Made by a program: the position numbers and the translations under genes
From: Sceloporus undulatus
Taxonomy: Eukaryota > Chordata > Lepidosauria > Squamata > Phrynosomatidae
Direction: 5' to 3'
DNA: 64,000 bases
Assembly: GCF_019175285.1 (NCBI RefSeq)
Contig: NC_056527.1
Coordinates: 111,424,389 to 111,488,388 of the forward strand
Shown here: piece by piece, positions 37,201 through 47,695 of the stretch
Layout: each line of letters begins with the position of its first letter
How positions within the stretch are numbered: position 1 is the first letter of the stretch
Notes under the pieces: generated by a model
The model's database searches: none
What the model was told of the DNA's origin: nothing
Seen by the model: the letters and a program-made list of their open reading frames with translations, nothing else

Positions 37201-40200
37201 ACTAGATCCAAGGGATCTTGGCTCTTCTCTGGAGATAGCAACCGAGCCATGAATTGTGGATGGATGACAGCTTCCACCTGTCAAAAAATGGAGAAAGAAA
37301 CATGGCTAGTAGTATGCTGAGCTCACCTAGGCTGAAAATGAGAAAAATGTCATTTGCTCAGTTTGTTGTTAAACTAATTCATTTGTTGGTAATGTGGTAG
37401 GCAAGTGGCCAGCTACAGTGGTGATTCATTTGTCTAGAGAAGAATTTCCATCCTGACATAGGTGTCTTTCACACATCAGAATTATAGCACATCAGCACCA
37501 CTTTAACTTCCATGGCTTCATCCTGTGAAATCCTTGGATTCTTAGTTGCAGGAGGTACTGTATTTAGAATTCTTAGCCGGATTGCTCTAGTGTCAAACCA
37601 AAGTACAATTCCCAGGATTCCATATGATATAGCCATGGCAGTAAAAGTGTTATAATTCCACAGACAGATAACTGGAGCGGGAGAGGTAGAGTCCCAGGTT
37701 TTGTGAAAGTAAAGGTGAGGCAAATTTTGATTGGGGCACATGAATTCAAATGGGAAGAAGAAACATCTTAAATGGATAAAGAAGATATTAAGTGCCAGTG
37801 GTGTAGTGGTTTGAATGGTGGACTAGGATTCTGGGAGGCCAACCATACAATCACCATTCAGCTATAGAAACCCACTGGGTGGCCTTAGGGAAGAACCACT
37901 CTCTCACCCTTAGAGGAAACCAACCATCTCTGATTAAATCTTGTCAAGAAAACACTATGATATGGTCACCGTGAGTTGGCATTGGCTTGAAGACATATAA
38001 CAGCAACAACAAATGAAGAAAACAACTCGGTATATGGGACTCACGTCTCAAGACAGGTGTGGATTTGCAATAAAGATTATCTTTTCCTTTGTTTCATTTA
38101 TATTTGCATACACTAGGATGGGGCAACTCTGGCTCTCTAGATGTTGCTGGCCCACAATCCTCATCAGCATCGCCAATTGTGAAGTACTATTGGACTTAGA
38201 GGGTCACATTTGCCCACTGCCAATATATACACACTGCATGTGAAAACGTGGTCCTACTTTAAATAAAAAGGTGTTTATACTGCTGTACCTGCAAGTTAAA
38301 GACAGTGGTAGTTATCACAGAAATCATAGCCACCAGAAATCGTAGCTGTGCCCTCAGCATCCCCTCTGTACCATCAACTTGTGTTAAGCTCTCCCTGCCA
38401 AAGAAAATGGGTTGGAGGCATTGAATGGGGAATAGTATCATCCCTCCCTCATCTATGTGCCAGAGTGGTGGTTTGACCACTGGATTATGACTCTGGAGAT
38501 TAGAGTTCAAATCCCTGCTCAGCCGTGGGAACCCACTATGTGACCTTAGGCTGGTCACACTCTCACAGCCTCAGAGGAAGGCAATCACAAACCCACTCTG
38601 AATGAATATTGCCAAGAAAATCCTGTGATAGATTTTTACCTTTGGGTTGACCTTAGGCAAGTTCCATGCTATCAGCCTCAAAGGAAGGCAAACACCCTCT
38701 GAACAAATCTTGCCAAGATAATCCAGTCATAGGTTCATTTTAGGGTCTGATTTGAGTGCACAGAGACAACCAATTATTTGATATGGTACAGCCATCTGCT
38801 GGATAAAATGTAGAACAGCAGGAAAGATTTTGAGGCTGTGTGTGTGTGTGTGCGCGCATGCCTTCACATCACCTGTCAACTTAGGGGGACGTCATGAATT
38901 TCATAGGGTTTTGTTAGGCAAGAAGTGGTCAGAGGTGGTTTCGCCAGTTCCTTCCTCTGAAATATAGCTTACAGCATCTGGTATTTATTGGCTGTTTCCC
39001 ATCTAAGTAATAACTAGGGCTGACCTTGCTTAACTACCAAGATTGGATGTGATCAAGTGCCTTGTGGGTATTTAAGCCAAGGAGGCCTCTGAACCTGTTA
39101 AAAGGCAATTTGTTCCTGGATGCTTATACTGGAAGCTTCCAGGAGCAGCAATTTGTTCTCCTTTTTTGATGGGAGAACTGAGGTCCCACACTTTGATCAC
39201 CCCCAATGTATTTGCTGGAGGTTGTAGATTGCTGTGATCTTGAATTCCATCTTGGGAGAAAGGAGGGATAGAAATTCAATTTATCAATCAATCAATTAAT
39301 CCTACTGGTCATGAGAGAGCGAGATGGGAATTGCATAGCAGATGCCTGAGTCACCGGATATGTGTTTGGCATTCTGTATATATGGGTTGCATCCTGCCTT
39401 AGCTATGACTATGAAGCACATTGGGTGACTGAGAGTAAGTTGCATGTTGAGTCAACATTACCTCCTTCACAGGACTGCTGGGAGGTTGTGATAGTGGTTT
39501 CCCATTACCCCAGCTTCTCCATCTTCCACTTAAGGTATCCTTAGTGAAAGGGCAAGGGGGAATATATGGTTGTTTTTTTCTCTCCAAAAAATACAAATTC
39601 TAAACTCATCACAGTGTTGTGCTGACAGACCCTGGGAACTGTGAAGGCACTGGGAATATCAGCAGTTCTTAGCTGACAGGATTATGCCTTTGTGTCCCAC
39701 AGAGAAGTCTCTGAGATTTCTCAGAACAACTTTATGAGGTGAATCAGAGAAGAACTGTATGTTGAAGTTCCTTGCCTAGCACCACAAAGCAAATTCCACT
39801 GCTGTCCCCTGCTGGGCTCTTGTTACCTTACAGACAAATTCTTCATCGTCACACAACTGGTCAATATATTGTGTCAGGGCAGGGTCTACGAATACCCCAT
39901 CCTCCTGGCCTTGGGGGTCTCTGAGTGTTCCTTGCTCTTTCTTCTCATCCTCATCTTCCTCCCAACTTGTGTCCAAGCCTTCCATGATCTCAGCATACTG
40001 GTGCACCGCCTCGGCAGGGATTTCCCTGGGCGCTCCTGGGGCAGAGTTGCTTGGTGGACGCCGCTGACGCCGCCGAGGCTGGCGGCTCTTGGAGGCTGAT
40101 TTCTTAGGGATGTAAACTGTAGAGAAGGCATGGCAAAGTCATCATAGGGCCAATCCCAACAAAAACACACAACCAGAATGGTGCACTCATCCTTGGCCTA

Positions 40201-43200
40201 CTGCATATACCTTCTAACATTTCACAGATGAAAACTGAGATGTGTGTGTGTCCCACAACATCAGAGTTCAATCAAGATGTCAAGAGGTATTAATGAGAAA
40301 AAACACACAAGCTAGGAGAAGTTGCAGCAGGTTCCTTTTGCCTGAGCTAGTGGGAAATGCAACATTCTGCTTTGTCCTCTGGACTCCTACTCTCCCTTCC
40401 CATCCACTGAATGAACTGAGTGCAAACTACTTGTCCACTTTGTTTACAACAATTGAAGCGAGCAATCACTATTGGTGCTACTCTGCCTGTTTTGGCTAGG
40501 CTGTTGGATGCAGAGGGTATCACACTGTAGGCAAGGCCAGTGCAAGGCATTTTGCTGCCCAAGGCAAAATAGCAAATGGTGACACCCCCACCTCTACTCA
40601 CCCAAGGCAAGGTGGATAATATTAAAGCTTGTCGTATTATTTAGCCAAATGTGGTAGAAAATCCCGCAAGTACCCCTGCCTATCTCTGATAACAAAAATA
40701 CAATATTGTAATAATAAAAAACAAATAAAATAGCCAACTATAAGTTATCTGGTTAACATGACACCCAAAATATGCTACCTTCAACAATTGTCTCATCTTG
40801 CAGTAATGGCAGTATCTGGCTTAGAAGCTAATATTCCCAGATTTACTGACCCTTCTTCCTTTCCTTCCATGGGGTACATTCATATTTCCTTCCTTCTTGC
40901 TACCTGATACAGAGAGTTTGAGAGGGAAAACACTACTGCAGGCCAAGGAGAAAAGCCATTGGAATGATGCATTCCCTACTCAGAATGCTCACAATGCAGT
41001 GGTATGATTTTGGCAAATAAACTACAGTATAGGCCTTAGGGACACATGTAAAAGAAGGAAGCAGCTTGCTTTCTGCTGGATCTAAAAATGGATTAATATT
41101 ACAATAAAGGACATTCCTGCTCAATATTAGGAGAAATTTCCTGATGGTAAAAGCTGTTTAACAGTGAAACAAACATATCAAAAGGCAATGGACTCCCTTT
41201 CATTGGAGGTGTTTAAAATGAGGTTACATGGTCATCTGTCAGAGATGCTGTTCATCTAGGCTAGGGTGATATAGGAGTGCCTTGCATTTCTAGAATGCTA
41301 ACAGATTGATAAAAACCCCTACCTTGCTGTTGCCCAGACTCAGAAGCAGGGGACACAGGTGGATTGGTGGGCTTGGGAGTTGGGGCTTGGAACTGGGAGC
41401 AGTTGGCCAAGAGCTTCATCTTTTGGATTTGTTGTTCTTCTTCTGCTTCAAACTCCATGAACCTGAGAAAGATAAAGCTCAAGGAGGTGATCTATTGAGT
41501 CCAAGACAGTCTTCTCCTTCAAACCCATGTCATCGTTCCAAGAAAGATCTAGTGGCAAGGATCAACACTCACTTTTCTGCCATCTCATAGAAGATCATCC
41601 GTTCAAAGTTGCTGCTGTGCTCCCACTCTTGCACGGCACGAGGAACCCCATCCTCCAGGGTCATGTCAGGACGAAGACGGGCCAATGAACGGAGAACAGG
41701 GCTGTAGGGGTGGGATGGTGAAGCCATGTCAACCACACTTCCAAATTCTGATGGACAGATTTACTAGGGACACCAATCACTTCCACAATATTTATGAGCT
41801 TCCCCCAGCCTTGGCCATCATCACCCTCACAGCATCTTCATAAGTCTTGCTTAAGTGACTGGGCCTCACCTTTCAGTATTGCCCAGTGTGATTGGTAAAA
41901 AATAGGTTTATATCATTCCAATGGGGGAGGGCAATGAATTAAAATGCAAAATGAGGAGGGGAACACCAAACAGGTGCCAAGAAATAATGTGTGTTTTATT
42001 GTTATATTAAATGCTTTGGTTTGAAATACTTTGGAATCATCATTTTCCTACAGATTACCTTGAAAACTCTAAGCCCTAACAAGGTTTTAGGTGAAATGCA
42101 ATGTGAAACTTTAAAAACGTCTTTTGGCACCTATTTGAAAGTCCTCCTTTTGCTATTCAGTGTAATTCAATAAGAAGAATTGAAGTTATCAATCCCCCTT
42201 CCTCCCAATCCATCATTTCAGGTTGAGGCTACTGGATTTGTCTTACAATACAGGTGGGTAGTCTTCAGGCTTGAAAGATCCACTTTGCCCTCCACCCACA
42301 TAAACCCAGGAATTTCATCAGCTAGAGCAGTGGTTCTCTATTGGAAGGGTTAGCTGCAGATTGGAAGGCTGAACTTTAGTTCCCATAAATCCTAGCCAGT
42401 ATTGCTAAAGGTGAGGAATTGTAGATGGTGAAGTCCAGTTTCTGCATCTAAAGTTCTCGCATACTAGGAAAATTTAGTATTTAGTCATTTTTGGTAGTTT
42501 TTGATGTGGGAACATTTATATCAGGGATGGGAACCAGGAAGCTCTCCAGATGTTGAACTGCAAGTCCCAGCAGTGCTAACCAGCATAGCCAGTAGTGACG
42601 AATGCTGGATGCCACAGTCCAATAATACCCAGGACACCTGATTCCCACTCTTGATTTAGATGTACATGCTCACACACATTCCCACAATCTGAAGTGTAAA
42701 ATCTTTGCTGCTTGTTCCTGCCACCTGGATATAAACTGAGCCTCAGCTTTGTGGTTATGCAAGTGGAGATTCTATCAAAACCACCACTTTCCACATAAAA
42801 TGAGAATCACCATAACTTTCTAGGCTGACTAACTTGTGAAGATTAAAGCTCAGTTTCCATTATGGATGCCATGCTTTGCAACCAAAAATAAGAGTCAGTG
42901 CTCTCCAATACTTATTCTTGTGGGAAGAGTTTGGTTCTTGAACTCATCCCACTTAGCTCAAGCCAAGGCCATTTGTTTACTTCCACCATTGTGAAAGCAC
43001 CAAAGTCTATATATTTTGGAATGATGGGCTTTTCATCTCAGTGCTAACACAGGGCTTTGGCTGTCCCAGTCAATGGTAAACCAAGACTGAGTAATATCCA
43101 TTAATCCTGTTTCACAGCCTGCCTACATCTTTGTTGTCTCATCTCTAGCTTCCTCTTGACTCCCAATGTTTGGCCCTTGTCACCCGGACCCTCACATGAA

Positions 43201-43686
43201 AAAACAGGCCAGAGCTTCGGCATCAGGCGTGGCCGGGAAATGACGCCTTGCCAAAGCCTTGTAGCGTTGCCAACGCCGATAATTTTCATAAACCCCTTTG
43301 GAGGTACAAGCAAAGGAGGAGTCACTGGGAGGGGGTGCACGGGCTGATGGCACAGTCTCTGGCACTCTTGGTTTCCTACCACCCGGGTCCTCGCCAGCTT
43401 TGGTCAGTAACACTGTGCGAACGCCAGGACCTGGAAGTCCATCCCGGCGTTGGGCAGCCCAGCCCAGTGGCATCCCTGTCAGAAAGAAAGTCTGAGTACG
43501 CGGCATCTCCTCTGCACCGCCCACCATAGGTCCTTCTCTTTTCAACTTGATAATCAGCTTGCTTCCTGGGGCATCGGCTGAAGTGACAAGAAGAGCTGCT
43601 CCGGGGAAGGCAGGCAGAAGCAGTGAAGGGGCACTAGGGGGACAAGAAGAGAGGCCAGGGCCAGGAGTGTGGACCTGGGAAGACAT
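34212..43686 (-). CDS. NUTM1: NUTM1, NUT midline carcinoma family member 1 (complete coding sequence)
   Basis: Six coding exons on the minus strand: 43686-43196, 41701-41573, 41462-41323, 40116-39827, 37277-37161, 36572-34212. All junctions are GT-AG and phases agree, giving 1175 residues ending in TAA (human about 1132). The mammalian protein is a testis protein that recruits p300/CBP and drives histone hyperacetylation in spermatids. Recognisable blocks are [18 protein letters not shown] at residues 132-149; the exon-2 block [10 protein letters not shown] and [26 protein letters not shown] at the start of exon 3; [19 protein letters not shown] opening exon 4; [20 protein letters not shown] in exon 5, near the p300-binding segment of the human protein; an acidic run [12 protein letters not shown] near residue 1075; and a basic C terminus (RRSKRLRNQ). 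The last exon, 786 residues, is Ser/Thr/Gln-rich and poorly conserved. The ATG at 43686 lies four bases after a possible acceptor (TATAG), so an upstream exon is possible. It is convergent with LPCAT4, divergent from NOP10. Confidence 0.95.
37465..37662. mobile_element. Foldback MITE, divergent ends (NUTM1 intron)
   Basis: AGAATTATAGCACATCAGCA to CAGTAAAAGTGTTATAATTC; the arms TCCATGGCTTC and GCCATGGCAGT are inverted. The ends differ from the two main subfamilies. Confidence 0.65.
37792..38012 (+). repeat. tRNA-derived SINE (NUTM1 intron)
   Basis: GTGCCAGTGGTGTAGTGGTT head to GCTTGAAGACATATAACAGC tail. Confidence 0.85.
38118..38220. mobile_element. Short palindromic hAT-like MITE remnant (NUTM1 intron)
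   Basis: GGATGGGGCAACTCTGGCTC and TAGATGTTGCTGGCCCACAA resemble the common CAGATGTTG-bearing MITEs. Confidence 0.45.
38455..38745 (+). repeat. tRNA-derived SINE plus an adjoining second SINE fragment (NUTM1 intron)
   Basis: The first copy runs from GTGCCAGAGTGGTGGTTTGA to about 38635. A second fragment (GACCTTAGGCAAGTTCCATG to TTGCCAAGATAATCCAGTCA) follows directly, so two body segments lie in tandem. Confidence 0.75.
38866..39085 (-). repeat. 5S-rRNA-derived SINE, antisense (NUTM1 intron)
   Basis: CCATCTAAGTAATAACTAGG followed by GCTGACCTTGCTTAACTACC is the reverse of the 5S rRNA segment. Upstream is the reversed SINE tail (CACCTGTCAACTTAGGGGGA). Confidence 0.8.
41030..41260 (+). mobile_element. 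CR1 LINE 3' fragment, old (NUTM1 intron)
   Basis: CTCAATATTAGGAGAAATTT and ACATGGTCATCTGTCAGAGA correspond to the region after the CR1 ORF2 end; the terminal octamers are lost. Confidence 0.7.
42520..42640. mobile_element. Short palindromic hAT-like MITE (NUTM1 intron)
   Basis: CAGGGATGGGAACCAGGAAG and CTCCAGATGTTGAACTGCAA with GTCCCAGCAGTGC centre. The right arm is partly lost. Confidence 0.5.
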
Positions 43687-43689
43687 GGT

Positions 43690-44537
43690 CCTATAGGATA
43701 AAGACTTTGAGGCAGAGTGAGAAGTTCAGCGGTTTGGGATCTTGTCTCTGTGCTTCCCGAAGTCTGGATGTGAAAATGTTGGTGAAAATGAATTGGTAAA
43801 AGGACTTTCTGGGAAATTTACACCATCACTATCCGGTTTCCAAGAAGATCCTACATTGTTGTCGTGACTCTAGGTGTGAGGGTTGGATGGGGTTGGATGA
43901 TAACAATTCCAGAACTTGGACACCTTGAGAGTTCCATCAAAGGGAGGAAGTTAAGGTCTTTCTGCAGACCTGGTTCAAGTTACAATGATTTCTACCTTCA
44001 TACTGTTTTCTGAGCATCTGCCCATACCAATGGAGATAATGGACTGGATGGAAAGAGGTAACACTGTCCTACTACTACAAGGTATGGGTGTTCCATTAAA
44101 GGTAAGCAGTGCCCCCAACTAGGGTTTCCAACTTTTCTACAGGCCTTATTCCTTGTTTAACAACACTTGATCTGCACAGAGGAACAGGTGACTACTACAA
44201 AAATGCTCAGCTGATGGTATCTCCATACCATGTTACATGTCATAAAAGCCAAGGCACCTTTTCTGGTCATTGTTAGGTCTACCTTTTACTGGGAAGATGC
44301 TTGGCGCATTGAAGCAACAGGCCTACCAGTGCTACCAAACAACAGAAGTACATACCTTTCCTGACACACCTCTTCAGAAATGATGCAAAAGGTGGCATGT
44401 GTCCCAAATCTGGTCAAAAAACAAAATAGCAAGGGGTTAACTACAATAGTTGTTTGTGACCACAGACTTGACTTGTGGTGTCTGCTCTGACATCGGGCAG
44501 TTGAGTGGAGGCCCAGTGTTATCCCACTGGAGGAAAG
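43690..44537. other. 5' flank of NUTM1; no CpG island seen
   Basis: Moderate GC, no obvious core promoter element. If an upstream noncoding NUTM1 exon exists it should lie here or further right on the minus strand. Confidence 0.4.
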
Positions 44538-44604
44538 GGCACATCTGCACTACAGGTTTAAACCAAAATTAACTGTCATGGCTTCCTTCTAATATGATGG
44601 GAAG
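44538..44604. mobile_element. Foldback MITE, left arm only
   Basis: GGGCACATCTGCACTACAGG, then TTAACTGTCATGGCTTCC; cut off by the adjoining SINE. Confidence 0.6.
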
Positions 44605-44605
44605 G

Positions 44606-44815
44606 TAGCTGTTATGTACCTTCAAGCTGACTCTGACTTATGATGGCCATATTATGGGTTTTTCTCAGGAGGGTTTATTCAGAGGAGGTGTGCTGGTGCC
44701 TTCATCTGAGGCTGAGAGACTGGGTCTTGCCTATGGTGGGTTTCCATGACTGAGACAGAATTCCAGCTGTGTGCTTCCAGAGTCCTAGTCCAATATTCAA
44801 ATCACTACACCATGT
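44606..44815 (-). repeat. tRNA-derived SINE, antisense
   Basis: GTTATGTACCTTCAAGCTGA to CAAATCACTACACCATG, close to full length. Confidence 0.85.
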
Positions 44816-45085
44816 CAAAGATTATACTACCCTTGAAAATGGAGGTCCTATTTGTCACATCATGAGAAAGAATGACTCATTGGAAAAGATGATAATGCTA
44901 GAAACGGTAGAGGGATGTAGAAAGAGAGGAAGACCACATGCTAGATGGATGGACTCGATTAAGGAGGTCAAGGGTATAAATTTACAGGACTTAAGCAGGG
45001 CATAGAGAGTCTTGGAGATGTTTAATCCACAGGATCACTACAAGTCAGGATCAACTCAAGGGCAGTTAACAACAGCAACAAATGC
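44815..45085 (+). mobile_element. RTE/BovB LINE 3' end
   Basis: Reads HIMRKNDSLEKMIMLETVEG, then KRGRPHARWMDSIKEVKGIN and LQDLSRA, the C terminus of RTE/BovB reverse transcriptase. The 3' end is CAGGATCAACTCAAGGGCAG followed by TTAACAACAGCAACAA. Confidence 0.85.
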
Positions 45086-45229
45086 CGAATTAATTAATGA
45101 CTGCAATAATGATGATAAAATTAGGAAAGAAAAATCACAGCCATTGTTACATTGACAGTGCTGTTCCTATCTATGTGTTAAACTAATGGGTAGGTAGGTT
45201 TTTAAAAAAAAAATTACGGTTTTTGCCAA

Positions 45230-45435
45230 CCGATTACTTTCTAAATTTTAATTTCATATCTTGTTTTAGTTAACCTTTTTTAACCTTTATATCTCTTATG
45301 TGATTTTATACTGTTTTTAGTGAGACTGTTTTAATTGTTTTTCCATTTTTATTGTAAAGTTTCAAAGAGGGTTTGCATCCCTTTCTGGGAGGAAGGCGGC
45401 ATACAAATGAAATAAATAAAGAAATAAATTCCAAT
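45230..45435 (+). mobile_element. L2-type LINE 3' tail
   Basis: GGGAGGAAGGCGGCATACAA, then (ATAAA)n, follows a T-rich 3' UTR. Confidence 0.65.
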
Positions 45436-46216
45436 GCATTGAACACATCTTCAGAGCAGACACATGCACGATTACATATCCTCCAATATTTCACAGATGA
45501 AAACCAAGATATGTGTGGCATCGGAGTGTATTCAAGATGGCAAAACTTATAAATGTGGGAGAACACACAGGGTTGGGATAGACTGCAGCAGTTTGTTTTG
45601 CATGAGCCTGCTGGGAAGGGCAAATTTCTTTCCTCTTTTCTCCCTCCCAAGATGATGATGATGATTTAAAATAGTCCAGTTTAAAGCAGTACAAAACAAT
45701 AAAAATACAAAGTTTAAAAAAAACAATTTCAAAATTACTGTAACTGAATGCAAACTGCTTTTTGCACTGTGAACTCTTTTTGCAGCAATTGAAGACAAAG
45801 GGGAAAGAAGAGAGAGAAACTGGGACATTTTGAAAGCAGTTGGGATGACAGGATTAACTGGAACTGTCCCTGGAAGTTGGGATAATTGGAGGGTATGAGA
45901 TTGCACAAGTATTAATTTTTTAAAAAAATATGAATTGAAAGGAATTACAAAAGCAAGCATTTCCTAAAGCTTTACCACATTCCTTTATTTCTGTACCTGT
46001 AGGCCGAACTATAAACGTCCAAAACAAATGGTTAATACGTTTGCTCATTGAGTCTTTTTTGTTTTCTTTCCTTCCTCTTCTCCTTCTGCCTTTCTCCATT
46101 CACTGTCTGGGACAACAGCCTGAGTCAAGTGAAAAACATGATCTCAGTGAATTTATACAGACAAATCTACATCTAGTGACATTCCTTTTTCCTTCCCGCA
46201 AAACCTACCTGGACAA
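45436..46216. other. No gene recognised
   Basis: Overlapping ORFs on the minus strand (45306-45960) show no conserved family signature. Confidence 0.45.
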
Positions 46217-46242
46217 TAAAATAAAATAAAATAAAATAAAGG
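46217..46242. repeat. (AATAA)n
   Basis: Five AAATAA-type pentamer units. Confidence 0.85.
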
Positions 46243-46661
46243 TCTTCCGAGCCAGAAATTAAAAATAAATAAATTCAATATTGTACATTAGGCATGATGA
46301 CCCATTGTTGTTGCACAACAAATGTGCTTTTGAGGTACGGAAATTGTATTTGTTAGGGAAACACAATGCAAATCTGAGTTGGTGCCTTAGAATGAAAGGA
46401 AGTGAAGACAATTCGTTGGGTCATGGGTAGGAATCACACCAATTTCCAGATATTATTGGACTGCAGGTCCCACCCTTCCTTACCCTTTCCTATTCTTGCT
46501 AGGGCTGCTGGAACTTACAGTCCAACATCATCTGAAGTCCCACATGGCTCACACCCCTGGCTTAGGGCTATGCACTCCAAAGAGAAATGGTGGTGGCAAC
46601 ATTTGTTGTGAATTTTGAATTAAATACTGTACTTGGAATTGTGTAAAGCTTGTCTTGCCTA

Positions 46662-46701
46662 ATAACAATAATAGTAGTAATAATAATAATAATAATAATA
46701 A
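46662..46701. repeat. (AAT)n microsatellite
   Basis: AATAATAAT run with two imperfect units at its left. Confidence 0.9.
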
Positions 46702-46800
46702 GGCAAATCAAAGGAGGTGGCCCTAACAAGTAGCCATTTTATTTTTAAAACACTGTTGCAAGAATAAGATGATAAGGCAGGGTGATCAGATGTCCTACTT

Positions 46801-46950
46801 TTCCAGGACATGTCCTCCATTCCAGCTTTCCCAGGACATGTCCTCCAGTCCAGCCTTCTTTTCCAGGACATGTCCTCCATTCCAGCTTTCCCAGGACATG
46901 TCCTCCAGTCCAGCCTTCTTTTCCAGGACATGTCCTCCATTCCAGCTTTC
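46801..46950. repeat. 60-bp minisatellite, 2.5 exact copies
   Basis: Bases 46801-46860 and 46861-46920 are identical, and 46921-46950 matches the first half. Each unit has two related halves, both containing the palindromic decamer GGACATGTCC. Confidence 0.95.
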
Positions 46951-47110
46951 TGCCCAGGTCAGGAATTGCAACATGTCCTCCATTTTGAGCAGGATTAAGA
47001 AGTGCGTGTATTTATTTATAGCTTTTGTTTGGGATTGGGAATGCCCTCCATTTTTCTGGAATCTCCTCCATTTCAAGGTGCCTTGTCCTTCTTTGCAGTT
47101 AGGACATCTG

Positions 47111-47341
47111 GATCCAGTCCACACTGCAGAAATAATCCAGTTGGAGACCGCTTGAACTGTCCTGACTCAATGCTAGGGAATTCTGGGGGGAACTGTAGTT
47201 TTTTTGAGACATTTAGCCCTTCTCTGCCAGATAATAAACTACCACAATAAACTACAATCCTCAGAATTGCCTAGCACTGAGCCAGGGCAGTTAAAGCAGT
47301 CTCAGACTGGATTATTTCTGGAGTGTGTATGGGATCCTGGT
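47111..47341. mobile_element. Foldback MITE inserted in the CAGGGTGA transposon
   Basis: GATCCAGTCCACACTGCAG is mirrored by GGAGTGTGTATGGGATC. Removing it restores GGACATCTGGTCACCCTG, the expected terminus of the host element. Confidence 0.85.
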
Positions 47342-47454
47342 CACCCTGTGATAGAGGATCAAATCAGCAGAGGAAAGAGACAATAAAATAATTGCTGAAG
47401 ATGCAAAATGCCAAGAGGTTGAAGCAACCTCCTCCCTGCATGCTTGCAAAAGAA

Positions 47455-47550
47455 GGACTACAAATCCCAAGGGGGGGGCAAGCTGGACTACAGCTCCCAG
47501 TGCTTTGATTCTTTTTTAAAAAGAACTACAACTCCCACAATGCTTTGCAT
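47455..47550 (+). promoter_or_regulatory. NOP10: NOP10 promoter: three ACTACANNTCCCA (ZNF143/THAP11-type) motifs
   Basis: Three copies in the same orientation lie at 47457-47472 (ACTACAAATCCCAAGG), 47487-47507 (ACTACAGCTCCCAGTGC...) and 47525-47543 (ACTACAACTCCCACAATGC, followed by TTTGC). The spacing is 30 and 38 bases. This is the conserved vertebrate promoter motif bound by ZNF143 and THAP11/HCF1, typical of housekeeping genes. There is no TATA box at a convincing distance. Transcription probably begins between about 47560 and 47690. Confidence 0.7.
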
Positions 47551-47695
47551 CCTTGATTTGCAGGAAGAGGTGGAGTTGGCTTTGCACGTGGCAAACTGGA
47601 GAGAAGGAAATCGGTTTGCACCGGTGGCAAGCAAAGCAGAAAAAGCTGTTAAGGTTCATATATATATATATATTAGCAGCTCAGGTCTGGGAGTG

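Larger units (their letters stand above)
46778..47350. mobile_element. Non-autonomous DNA transposon with CAGGGTGAYCAGATGTCC termini, interrupted
   Basis: The left end CAGGGTGATCAGATGTCC and the right end GGACATCTG...GTCACCCTG (split by an inserted foldback MITE at 47111-47341) are inverted repeats. Flanks TGATAAGG and TGATAGAG are similar 8-mers, consistent with a hAT-like target duplication. A second, uninterrupted copy is at 50810-51007. The body includes a 60-bp minisatellite. Confidence 0.7.

Noticed and set aside
46806-46935. A canonical p53 response element
   Set aside because: The half-sites match the pattern, but they are separated by 18 and 22 bases, more than the usual 0-13.
46659-46940. 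ORF encoding repeated MEDMSWKRRLDW
   Set aside because: It is only the 60-bp minisatellite read in frame; 60 is divisible by three, so every frame stays open.
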